This document shows positions 11,101-20,706 of a stretch of DNA of 64,000 nucleotides, in pieces. The stretch comes from Vitellaria paradoxa (lineage: Eukaryota; Streptophyta; Magnoliopsida; Ericales; Sapotaceae). The position numbers were made by a program, and so were the translations under genes. A model generated the notes under the pieces. It was not told where the DNA came from, ran no database searches, and worked only from the letters and a program-made list of their open reading frames with translations. Each line of letters begins with the position of its first letter. Within the stretch, counting starts at the first letter, position 1. The stretch is taken from positions 46,920,238 through 46,984,237 of the forward strand of contig CM034240.1 in NCBI GenBank assembly GCA_019916065.1, written 5' to 3'.

Positions 11101-14100
11101 ACTCAACTTTGGATCATGCAACCTTAAAAAGACATGCATATTCATCATGCATGTTTATAAAGCTAAGGCTGCATTAGCTGGCTACCTACGGTCTAACCCA
11201 TTGGAAGAGAATCAATAGATTCCTTTATTGGAGCGATTCATCCTTCCTGAATGTAGCATACAAATCTCTGTTGTACTGCACTCTCCAAGTGTGCTTGTTC
11301 CCCTCTCTTCCTTACCATGGAAAGTCTTTGTGAAATAACTCCAATGAGAAGGGAAAAAAAAAAAAGGGGCGTTGAGAGACCCTCTTGGCCCAACCCTAGA
11401 CACTCTAAAAGATCCTCTTTCAAACCTTTTCTCATTTCGAATCAAGAGATAGATAAATAGAATTCCTTGTAATGTCAATTGTTCATATACTCTCATCATT
11501 TCAACTACACATTCCAAGAAAATTTAGTTTCTTGACTAACCATTTGCTATCATAACCATATCTTGTCTCAAAATTCTTTAGTAGTAGTAGTAATATATTA
11601 TTATCATTCCATTTTCATAGTTCACACGACACCAAGAACTTTTCCACATGAGCTGCAATAATTTGATTCGGGGTTGACCTCCCCTTAAATTCAGAAAATA
11701 AATTTGAATCATTTCTGAATGTTTCTTATTTTAACTGTAACTTTTTTCTTTTTAATCCTTTCTGATTTATTTAATCACAGGTCATAAGAGCTTAAATGCT
11801 CAACATCAACTTTCAAGAAACAAAGAATGTTACGAAACCCCAGTACTTTGTCTTTCTATAGAAAGAACAAGATAAAACAATAATACTGAAAAATGAACTC
11901 ACTTGTTGCTTGAACCATTTATTTGTATCCTGTAAAAGAGAAGAGAAAAAAATTAGAAATTTTGGAAATTTCAAATCAAATTTGCAGATACAACTGTGTG
12001 CAAAAGTTATAAGTACCATTCAAGTATTCATCTTAATGCTAATCATGTTGTGGAGGCTCAGCCATAAACAAGAAAGCAGCCCAATATTTAATACATAGGG
12101 AAGTTCTCAAATCCAAGGAGCAATGCTCCATTCATTGTTACCCAAAAAAACTCCCCACATGATTAACATGTGGTTTTGTGTATTTTTATCCTCAAACCTC
12201 CAAACCCTGTTAGCAAGTTTTGAGTTTGTATGTTTTAACAATAATAATAAAACTAACTAAATAGGATCAATATGATAGGTGCTCAATGAGAATTTCAATC
12301 TCCCACTCGAATTGGTAAGAATAGCCTTTTCAATTACCCATAACACCAAAATTCAAGGCAAATCTACAACGTCCCGCATCTACTTAGTATAATATTATCC
12401 GTTTTAGCCTTGGTTAGCAACTTCTCAGGGGGTAACCCATATTAGTGCTACCTCCACTCGAACACGCTTAACCTTGGAATTTCGACTGAATCCAGTGTCC
12501 CTGCGGTTTCGAAACATGTTGTACTTTGTACATATTGAATATTACATACATGTTACTTCCTTCCTATTGTTCACCCGTTTTAAATTATAAGGGACTCTGC
12601 CTGCGAGAGAGTGAAGCAAGAGTGAAATAGAGAAGTAATGCCTTATATTCTACATTGCCTTGGTAGAGAAATGAAGTAATATACATGTAATATTCAACAT
12701 CTACAACGCCTTTTAAAGTCGTGAAAACACTAAATTTATTGGAAATTCCAAGGTTAAGCTTGCTCGAGTGGGGGCAATATTAAAATGGTTGACCCCCTAG
12801 GAAGCAGCTAACTAAGCCAAAAACAGACAATACTATACTAAGTAGGTGCGGGGCGTTACAGATTGTATCAGAGGAGGGTTTAATAATCTACCTAGTATAA
12901 GGACTTTTTTGGGGTACCTGCGTAGGGCTTAAAGAAACAAAACTATAAGGGTTGCAAAGCTCAAAACGGACAATATTGTATTACGCGAATCGTTACCTAT
13001 GAAGCACGGATACTTCGAATTAGGCGCCGCACTCGTATCGGATACTTCGGGGATACGGATACGGCTAGGATACGGCCGAATACGTATCGGATACGCCACG
13101 TGGCGTATCCTAATTTTTCATTTTAAATTTTGCATAGGATACGGCTAGGATATGGGAAGAATACGGCCAGGATACGGGAAGGATACGGCCAGGATACGGC
13201 GGGGGTCCAAAATATAATATTTTAAACCTTTTTGGGGGTAATTTGATATGATAAAATTTTAGTAGGGGCAAAACTATAATTAACTAAAATAGATTGATAT
13301 GATTGAAGTTTGATCTAACTAAAATTTAGGAAATGAAAAAACTATTTTTATTTTGGGATGTCTGAAATTGTATTTGATACTTTTTGTTATATTTGTGTTT
13401 TGTGTATGAATGATGTTGGTAGTTTTGAGTATGAATGATGTTAATTTATGGATTGAATGGTATTTTTCAAACTATATAATTGTTATTTATAAAATATTTA
13501 ATAGTACATACATGCTATCTTCAAAATGATTTTAAATAAAAAAATATATTTTATTTTATTTTTTTGCCGTATCTTTACCGTACCCATATCCTCATTTTTT
13601 TAAAATTGCCGTATCTCGTATCTGTACCCGTACCCGCTCCCGCTCCCGTATCCGTATCCGTGCTTCATAGATCGTTACAAATGGTATCAGAACTAATATC
13701 CAACCAAAAGTGTGGAGCCACGCGGGAGCACATCCCTGTTAGAGGGAAGGATTGTGAAAGACTATGAGGGACCTATTTATGAAGAACTTTAGCTGTAGGA
13801 GAGTAAAGCAGAAAAGCAATGCCTTCAGTCTCATATCACCTGGGTAAAGGAAGAAAGTAACATATATGTAATATTCAACATCTACAAAATAGAACGCATT
13901 TTAAAGCCGTAGGAGTACTGGATTCAGTGGGAAGTCCAGGGTTCAACGTGCTCGAGTGGGAGCAATAATAAGATGAGTGACCCCTGAAAAGCAGCTAATC
14001 GAGCCCAAAGCAGCCAATATTGTACTAAATAAATGCTAGGCGTTACAAAATCTCAAACATTATTTTTGAAACTTGCATGTTCACTAGTTCCTGGTTCCTA

Positions 14101-17100
14101 ACAAGCCAAAGTCAATTATTTTAGAAAAATAACAATTTAAAATATTCTTTCGTTTAAATTTTTAAGAGTTTACCTCATTCGGCTTGCTTGTAACCTCCGA
14201 AAATTTGCAGTCACCTCGATTATGTTCAAGTTGAGCAACTGACATATTAGAAATCTTTCTTGACTTCTCATCAAAATTTACACCCTTAGATGGTTCTGAT
14301 TTCCTGATGATAGAATGTAGGGTATTCGGGGGTTTTGCTCTAAGATCAGGTGATTTTGGGAGAGTATCCAACAACTTCGCAGGAGAGCCAACTGTCAAGG
14401 TGATGTAATTTAAGCATCATCCACACAGAGTTTAGTAGAAACAAAAAAATTAAAGGAAAAATAGCAACAACCGATGAAAAGATTTACCAGTACTAAATTG
14501 AAGCTTCCTCTTTTTCGGTGGCCTAGTATCTGATGAAATTGTAGGCGACAACTTGTCAGAATATTTAATTTCACCTTCATCTGCCACTTGACTGCAAGGA
14601 ATTTTTGCATCCCTAGAGCAAACCTTATCAATAGAAGGCTTATATCTAAGTGGGGTAATCTTGTTTCTAAATGTTTGTTTACCCAAGCTGGCAGCTGGGA
14701 TCTTTGATCCTTCATGCACTGGAAAGAAGATAATTTCCTTAGTAGTTGAATTAAATACTAAGCTAATAAGATAGAATTCAGCCTAATCACCTTTGGCTAT
14801 TGGTTTAGTGCTGATGTCAAACTTGCCATCTTTCACTGGATTCCTAACAGTTGTGACCTGTTCAAGCTTCCGACACAAACTTGAGTTTGCATTCTTCTGT
14901 TTCAAATTTGCGGTAAGTTCTGAAGTAACGAGCTTTTGATCTTTTTCCCTGTTAAAAAAATGCTTCACTGCAACACGTATATATGAAGAGTGTGATTGTG
15001 AAGTTAAGAATTCAGGTGATTAGGAGCAATTAAAAGCAATTCAATAACAGAAACCATCTCGTTCTTCATGTAAACTATTCACTTGATTTGCCTTTGATTT
15101 AGCTTACCTTACACACCGAATAAAACTATTTGATTTAAAATATATCTTGAAACAAGCTTCAGACTTCAGAATTGCAGATGAGCATAAGGAGCTTAAGGGC
15201 CAGAAAAGTTGCAATAGACTAATATCATAACCTATGACTATAAGTTGCTAACCTTCAATTCCAGCTATCGTGCCTGCAAAGTTGAGAGATATTTTGCAGC
15301 TTGCAACATCAAAAGTACGGTAGAAAATGAAGTCTGCCATTCTCAAATCATCGCTTGAAGGTCGAGGATTTCTCTCGTCCCTTGTTATGCAGACAACATT
15401 GCATTTTCCAGAGATTGCTTCCTAAACAAATGAAAAAAAAAAAAAAAAATCTCACATAGCTAAATTTCAACTCTGGATTAATTTGATGATTTCATATAAT
15501 GGAAGAAATATTCGTGCAATCCACATAAAAAAAAAAAAAGTACTTTTTGCTGAAAGAAACTGAGACTCTGATGGTTTCATTCACATGTTCAAGCACAAAC
15601 AAAAGAAAATAACATTTTCTCCTTGATGTTTTTATTTGGGGGTTGCATGGCTTTGTATGTACTCAGTGACCATGGGTCAATTTAGAAGACTGCTAAAAGC
15701 CCTCCAAACCGAAGGAATTGGGCAGCCCCTGTGGTAGGACCGAGTTCTAGGGCTAAAGAGAAGGGTGGATTGAAGTGGCAAGAAGGGAATCGAGGAGGGA
15801 AAATAGTTGCTTATTATAAAAAAATTAGAAATGATAATAGCATTAATTACACTAACACCCCTTTAAATATACCTACTTTTTAATATATAACCCATTTACC
15901 TACTAATTTTAACACTTTGACCCTTTTTATTTAAAAGAGCCTCATTTATTTAAAAGAGGCCCTTTGAAAAGGTTAAAAACATCTATTAACTTTTTATTTA
16001 TTTATTATTCTTTAATTATCTCAATACATTTTTAATGTAATTATTACTCACATATTCAAATTTAAATTAAAATTATCACTATAAGTTTGCATAGGTCAGA
16101 TAAGTGATTTTTTTGTTATAAATTAAATAAATCAATTTTTTTTAAGTCATCCAAAAAAAAATTCAATCGGAACTTATTTTTGTTTTAGTATAAAGAATAG
16201 ATGAGCAAAACCTAATAAAAATTAAAAAAAAATCAAATTAAACCTAATAATATTGAGGTTTTAATCTCATAACATTTTTCATTAGATTTATTTTTTTAAT
16301 TTAAATTTAACTTAAAATTTTAAACAAATTTTAACAATACATTTTTTATTATTTATTATTAACATTAAATATATATAATAAATATAGAATAAAGAAACAA
16401 AAACATCTATTATTACGATCCGAGAATTAATTTGATTAGATTTTTTATCAAGGTTAAATTTGGATTTTTTTTATGGAATAAAAAAATTTAATTTATTTAA
16501 TTTATATCAAAAAAATTAAATAATTTATCTGAATTAATCTATGTAAATTTCCATAGTCATAAGTTTTAAATTTGAATACATATAAATAATAATTACATTA
16601 AATATATATTGAGATAACTAAAAAATAATAAATAAATAAATAAAAAGTTAAACAATTTTTTTTAACTGAAATAAATGGAGTTAAAGTGTTAAGACTAATA
16701 AACAAAAAGTAAATTGATAATGATATATAATTTTTAAAATTATTTTTACATCTAATTTTATAAATTTAATTATATTATGGGTCTATTTAAAGTAACAAAA
16801 ATAATAAAAGAACAGTAAAAAATGTGATTTGAAAAATTTTTTATTGATTAGTACATAACTCTAAATTATGATTTTTAATTATGAATAGTAAAATTTTTTT
16901 TTCTTTTACATTAATTTTTTTAGAAAAAAAAATGTTCAAATAATTATTTTGTTCTGTCGAAATAATTTTATGTCAAAATTTATTAAAATTTATAAAATAC
17001 TATTAGGATTTATAAAAATTTATTGATATATGTAAATATATATAAATTTACAAAAATTTTACAAGGCATGAAGAATGTAAAATGTAATAAAAAATTTTAG

Positions 17101-17654
17101 AAACTTTTAAAAAATTTTTAATATTTCTCACCCTTTTTTTAGAGTACCCAACACGCCTCATAGAATTGAAAACCTAAGCCTAAGGCATTGTTTGGACTGA
17201 GAGAAATGAAGGGAAAGTGAAGAAAAGTAAATGATAGAGAAGATAATGGAAAGGGGGTTAATTATTTTTTTTGGTCGGGAGAAATGGAGCAAAGTCAAAT
17301 TACCAGTGGATTGATATTGGAAAGGCCTTTGCCTTCACCGGAAGCTAAGAACACCTCCTTCTCGAGCGGCTCACCAACACCTTCCAAGAAATTTCTAATC
17401 TCCGCAGGTTGAAAAAACCACACAACCTTCATTTTCTTGTTGCGCGTCGGCGTCTCCCAAATCCTCACAATCTTGCCGATGTCCGGCTCGGGTTCCCCAT
17501 CACGCCATATATACACACAATCATACAGAGCGTATTCCAAACCATCGTATGTGAATGACTCGTAGTACTGGACGTCCTTGTTCGCACCGCCGATTCTCCT
17601 CTTCCGACCCCAATGAAATTCAACTTCTTCTCCCGTTGCTCCTCCAACGGGCAT
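8178..17654 (-). CDS. ASI1: ANTI-SILENCING 1 (ASI1/IBM2/SG1)-like protein, BAH and RRM domains
   Basis: Twelve exons on the minus strand: 17654-17304, 15421-15253, 14967-14791, 14718-14488, 14391-14174, 11929-11903, 11014-10922, 10563-10485, 10374-10284, 8678-8570, 8464-8348 and 8237-8178 (TAA). All junctions are GT..AG and keep frame, giving 573 residues. A BAH domain covers about residues 10-165 (FTYDGLEYALYDCVYIW, IGKIVRIWE, EAISGKCNVVCITRDERNP, FYRTFDV). The middle is low-complexity with a basic PPKKRK (299-304), a likely nuclear signal. An RRM lies at about 403-484 (LVLLQNLD, GQAFVIF). The C-terminal ends SQPNTIEYDMALEW... and KEIEAVRSQLKIHPDG. In Arabidopsis, ASI1/IBM2 binds RNA and heterochromatic intronic repeats and is needed for full-length, distally polyadenylated transcripts. 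One exon is only 27 bp. Two introns here (11930-14173 and 15422-17303) carry repeats of the kind this protein manages. Confidence 0.93.
8917..9052. repeat. Two tandem copies of a 74-bp unit
   Basis: Copy 1 starts ttccttgaaatgacacatta (8917) and copy 2 starts ttccctgaaatgacgcatta (8991). About 62 bases of each unit align with only a few differences, as far as ...acataatattgaa. Confidence 0.85.
9480..10080 (+). mobile_element. Possible Copia-type LTR fragment
   Basis: The segment has a T-rich start (tgttggttgttgttgaaaaa) and a 3' part like many plant Copia LTR ends (gggtttcctcattaaaaac, then tgtgtccatctc). At about 9765-9828 an internal repeat carries gaaggttggtg twice. No primer-binding site, coding region or second LTR was found, so it could be a solo or broken LTR. 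Confidence 0.3.
12367..12578 (-). mobile_element. Cassandra-like TRIM LTR, copy A (inverted, 5'-truncated)
   Basis: Read on the minus strand, this copy contains actggattcagtcgaaattc, aaggttaagcgtgttcgagt and atgggttaccccctgagaag. These line up in order with the 3' half of plant 5S rRNA, including the A-box region and the intermediate element. It then runs to gcgggacgttgtag. The copy is head to head with copy B and forms an inverted repeat with it. Confidence 0.8.
12583..12860 (+). mobile_element. Cassandra-like TRIM LTR, copy B
   Basis: It carries 5S-like sequence at about 12735-12806 (aattccaaggttaagcttgc, ggttgaccccctaggaagc). It ends ggggcgttaca at 12860 and is followed at once by gattgtatcagagg, a diverged primer-binding site for initiator tRNA-Met. 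The left boundary is approximate. Confidence 0.8.
12930..13679 (+). mobile_element. Cassandra-like LTR fragment, copy C, interrupted by the hAT element
   Basis: The 3' end of an LTR (aaagctcaaaacggacaata ... ttacgcga) runs to 12996 and resumes after the hAT insertion at 13671-13679 (atcgttaca). It aligns with the ends of copies B and D. The 5S-like part is missing, so this LTR is truncated. Confidence 0.6.
12997..13670. mobile_element. Non-autonomous hAT element (674 bp) with 8-bp target duplication
   Basis: The terminal inverted repeats are 17 bp and perfect: ctatgaagcacggatac at the left and its complement at the right. They are flanked by the 8-bp duplication atcgttac (12989-12996 and 13671-13678). 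Both ends carry clusters of ggatacgg/gtatccg, which resemble transposase-binding subterminal repeats of hAT elements. The interior is AT-rich and non-coding, so it depends on a transposase elsewhere. Confidence 0.92.
13682..13693 (+). other. LTR-retrotransposon primer-binding site
   Basis: tggtatcagaac sits two bases after the end of LTR copy C. It matches the complement of the 3' end of initiator tRNA-Met at ten or more of twelve positions, as expected for Cassandra and other plant LTR elements. The internal region to the next LTR is only about 60 bp and contains a purine-rich stretch (agagggaagga). Confidence 0.75.
13753..14047 (+). mobile_element. Cassandra-like TRIM LTR, copy D (295 bp)
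   Basis: It runs from tgtgaaagactatgaggg to ggcgttaca. The 5S-like block at 13917-13993 reads tactggattcagtgggaag, gttcaacgtgctcgagtggg and gatgagtgacccctgaaaag. These line up with the 5S rRNA region around GGATCCCATCAGAACTCC, the A box and the GATGGGTGACC element. Length and TG..CA ends fit Cassandra LTRs. Together with copy C and the PBS at 13682 this forms one miniature element. Confidence 0.85.
15422..17303 (-). other. First ASI1 intron, AT-rich with a long foldback
   Basis: The 1.88-kb intron joins BAH-domain exons 1 and 2. About 15826-16740 forms a long imperfect inverted repeat. The rest is AT-rich and includes a possible decayed MITE at about 16770-17165. No exon was seen inside; the flanking exons join directly in frame (..NINPL-EAISGK..). 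Confidence 0.7.
15826..16740. repeat. Foldback element in the first ASI1 intron
   Basis: The left arm contains taactttttatttatttatt, taattatctcaatacattt and attcaaatttaaatt. The right arm contains their complements in reverse order (aatttgaatacatat, atattgagataacta, aaataaataaaaagttaaac). The arms are about 220-280 bp with frequent mismatches. Boundaries are approximate and no target duplication was identified. Confidence 0.65.
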
Positions 17655-17706
17655 TGTGCAATGTGTATATACACTTGTATATATCTATGCACATGAAATA
17701 TGTGTG

Positions 17707-17737
<31 letters not shown>

Positions 17738-18195
17738 GCCAAACGCGGTGTGCACGGTTTCAAGAGGGACGACTCAAAAGGATGAGAGAGAAGTTGGTTT
17801 CCAAAGAGTTGTGGGGAGAGGGTTTTTTAGAGAGAAATTGAAGTTTAATTGTTTCTTTTTGCGTGCGGGTTCCAGGGAAGAAAATACTATATAGAGGGCG
17901 GTTAATGGAGAGGTCACGAGTAAGGCGCACAGTTGCAGTTGCATTAAAATGGCAAAGGAGATTAGGACTGACTACAATGCGCGGCATGCGCTCTTAATCG
18001 CCTAAGGCTAGCGTACACCAGGGCTACGGTGATAGTCCCGGCCATGCAGCCGATATTCGATTTCTCTGGCACGATACACAGAGGGAAGTGACACCCGGGG
18101 ACAATAAATTTGTAACTCGCTGTTACGGCGCGTGTAAATTTGGGACCCAGCAATCAAGGCCCCATTGGTAAACTATGACTTTTTGCCTAAAACAA
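17655..18195. promoter_or_regulatory. ASI1 upstream region with (GA)n tract
   Basis: This is DNA upstream of the minus-strand ASI1 start codon. It contains a (GA)n run at about 17710-17737, which reads as CT repeats in the gene's direction; such tracts are common in plant 5' leaders. A TATA-like tactatataga lies at about 17885-17895. The start site is not determined. Confidence 0.4.
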
Positions 18196-18333
18196 GGGTT
18201 CGTTTAGGACTCAAAAAAAATTAAAAAATTTTAAAAATTTTTTAATTTTTTAATTAAATTTTACCCTTTACTATTTTTATATTATATTAATTCTCTCTTT
18301 TGATTTTTTTTTATTTTGTCTCCAAATGCACCC
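18196..18333. mobile_element. Small MITE, degenerate (138 bp)
   Basis: The ends are gggttcgtttaggactc and the complement of tctccaaatgcaccc. The flanks are CAA and TAA, close to a TAA duplication. The interior is A/T runs. It is similar in layout to the element at 35629-35789. Confidence 0.55.
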
Positions 18334-18766
18334 TAATTATAAAAAAAGATTGTAGCAGTTTTTTTTTTTTTAATTCGCTATGTGATTTGTTTTTCAAAAT
18401 TTAATTTTACTTTTTTAATAAATTTTTACCAAATTCTTTACATGTTACACTTGAATTATTTTCATTCAATTTTTATATTTTATAATATTTTTTAAAAATA
18501 TAAATAACATATAGGAGTAATTATTTGATTTTTACTTGAATTATTCTTTTTTTTAATAAAATAAATCAAATTATTTGAATAGGTTCTCTCTACAGCTTAT
18601 TACTTCATTTGGATCATAGGTGCACTCTGCCGCTTCTGTCCGAACGCTTACCGTCGACCGGTCAAGGTGTAGCCGATTGTCCGTTTGACAATCAAATTAA
18701 TCTCTTGAAAAAAAGAGTATACAAAATAACAGAGGTTTGAGTATTAAAGTAATATATAACATTCTT

Positions 18767-19028
18767 CTGGTACGTGGAAGTCCGCAGCCGCTATCCCGTA
18801 CTTGGGTGTGCACAGGGCGAAGCACGCTCCAGGACCCTAGCCGGCAAAGGCCCCTGGAGAGTTAACCAGCCTAGGCAAGCCCTGGCTGACCGGCACGACC
18901 GAGAGGAGGCCATTAGGCACCCGCCATTACAGCGGTAACCCACCCCCGTGGGAGAATCGAACCTGGAACCTCGAGAGGTCCAAGCTCTAAGACGAACCTG
19001 ACTTCCACTCGGCCACCCCCGAGGGGCT
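18767..19028 (-). mobile_element. tRNA-derived SINE (262 bp) with 17-bp target duplication
   Basis: On the minus strand it begins agcccctcgggggtggccga, with an A-box motif (tggccgagtgg) and then a perfect B box (ggttcgattc). A non-tRNA body follows and ends ..cttccacgtaccag. It is flanked by the exact duplication taatatataacattctt (18750-18766 and 19029-19045). High GC sets it apart from its surroundings. The two Pol III boxes look intact. Confidence 0.92.
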
Positions 19029-19263
19029 TAATATATAACATTCTTTCATATGCATCATTTGGTTAATATGGGCATAAGGATAAATTCAACTATCACTCCA
19101 AGTGGTGCCACATCTAATAATTGGTAACTGAGTTGAATCATAGGCAGAAAGGTAGAGAATAAAATAGTTCCCTCTCTCCCCACGTCCGCCATTGCCAGTA
19201 GTACCATAAATGATTGCCAAATGTTTGATTCAAATGAGACCCTCCAATCACTCTCAATTCTTG

Positions 19264-19492
19264 GGAGTACAAAAGGCGATATCCTCACCCTCAGGGCCCC
19301 ACCCCCGACCCTAAGAGAATGGTAGATGAGGTAAATCGCGGTACACAGTGGCCTCCTAGACAGGAGGCTCAGTATCTGGTACTCACAAGAAGCCATCTCC
19401 ACAAGAGGGTGAAACTCCCATACTGCGACTATTAGGACTTGAACCTGCATCCTTGAGTGCAATCTGCTGTCCGAGTACCAACTGTTCTACGC
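19264..19492 (-). mobile_element. tRNA-derived SINE (229 bp) with 20-bp target duplication
   Basis: On the minus strand it begins gggcgtagaacagttggta (A-box-like) and has a B box, ggttcaagtcc, at the expected distance. A GC-richer body follows and ends ..cttttgtactcc. The flanking repeat ccaatcactctcaattcttg (19244-19263) recurs at 19493-19512 with one mismatch. The sequence differs from the SINE 235 bp away, so two families are present. Confidence 0.9.
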
Positions 19493-19769
19493 CCAATCAC
19501 ACTCAATTCTTGCTCGCAAGACTTGTTTAGAGCGTGGATGGGGGCTTATTCATAATCATAGGCTTCTCGATCATAATTGTAACTGATTGGCCATAATTGT
19601 GAACGAACCAAGTTAGGACTTAGAGGAATTGCTACTACTAATCTATTCCAATTAGGGCTGATGTCATCATCTACATCATTCTTCAGCATGCATGTGTTTG
19701 TTAGCTCCTAAATGTCGCAGGACAATTCAGCCATAATTATGTGTCTTTTAGGATTTCGCCATTTCCCAT

Positions 19770-20185
19770 TCAGCGACCTCTTGTCTTCTTACCAGGTTTG
19801 GTATAAATGCCAAGACCCTTCGCTAATTCAATCATCTGCTTCCTAAAACCAGCCCCTACTTTCTCATCATCCGCCTTCTCTGCCTCCACTACTACTATTC
19901 TATTCGAAGTGAGGTTAGTGCCGCCTATCTCCTGCTCATTGATTTTGTACTTGGTAAGTGTCCTCTTCATTCTCATCATCAATTCTTCGTCTTTTCATAT
20001 TCTTCTTCTTCTTCATCTTTTATCAGCAAGTTCTTCATAGTCTTTAGAAAATCAAGGGCTTTGGATGAGTTCAGTGCCAAAAACAACATACCCAATACCG
20101 TAAAGTTAACCATATCCGAGTTTGATGATAATGCCATTACCGAAACTAGTGGTTCAGAATGGTTTAAGTGGTCAACAATGGCCAT
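19770..20185 (-). pseudogene. Small coding remnant with a frameshift, function unknown
   Basis: An open frame from 20185 reads MAIVDHLNHSEPLVSVMALS.., has a hydrophobic stretch (MVNFTVLGMLFLAL) and ends in an acidic run (DEEEEEYEKTKN) at a TGA. An overlapping frame continues from 19982 (MMMRMKRTLTKYKINEQEIG..) to ..GIYTKPGKKTRGR and a stop at 19770. The two pieces would form one protein of about 138 residues if the frame were continuous. The base composition is more coding-like than the flanks. I do not recognise the family. It could be a broken gene, two small peptides or chance. Confidence 0.4.
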
Positions 20186-20212
20186 AGTTCTAGAACTTTT
20201 AAAAGTTTTTTT

Positions 20213-20515
20213 TTTTTTTTTATTTGAATAGATCCAAAGTCAATCAGTCAACTCAAAAAGTTGGTTGGTTGACTGAGGTTATAAGCAACACAACTCACAC
20301 ACCTAACTTCTGATGTGGGAGCAATCCCCCAAGATCCCTCCTTAGTACCGCGATAAGCCAAAGGCCCAGCAGTTGGAATAGGCCCAACATCGGAGAGTCT
20401 GTTTTAAATTTTTTTTTGAACAGAAATCAAAGTCAACCAACCAACTCAAAAAATTGGTTGGCCACTTAGGTTATAAGCAACAACTCACACACCCAACTCT
20501 CAATGTGGGAGTAAA
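20213..20515. repeat. Two direct copies of a ~100-bp sequence
   Basis: aaagtcaatcagtcaactca .. gaggttataagcaacac .. ctcacacacctaacttctga (20237-20323) recurs as aaagtcaaccaaccaactca .. taggttataagcaacaac .. ctcacacacccaactctc (20430-20505). The separation is about 190 bp. It may be remnants of a repeat ending in a tgtgggag motif. Confidence 0.75.
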
Positions 20516-20673
20516 AATTTTTAAAAGTTAGCTAGTCAAAACTTAATTTACTTCGTAATGATCAGTAATTTAAGTATTCTTAAAGTAATTGAATACTTAT
20601 TTAATTTTTTCTAAAATAATTGAATGCTTTAATTTTTAATTAAAGATTGAGGTATGCGACTTTTAACGTCATC

Positions 20674-20706
<33 letters not shown>

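Larger units (their letters stand above)
11930..14173 (-). other. ASI1 intron filled with Cassandra-like LTRs and a hAT element
   Basis: This 2.24-kb intron separates exon 5 (ends ..KPNE) from the 27-bp exon 6 (DTNKWFKQQ). It contains three recognisable Cassandra-like LTRs, a fourth LTR fragment, two PBS-like sites and a hAT insertion, described separately. Confidence 0.85.

Noticed and set aside
12735..12806. Possible 5S rRNA gene
   Set aside because: Only a partial and diverged 5S match inside an LTR-like unit followed by a primer-binding site; better explained as a Cassandra LTR.
18767..19028. Possible functional tRNA gene
   Set aside because: Only the A and B boxes are tRNA-like; a 17-bp target duplication and a long non-tRNA body show it is a SINE.
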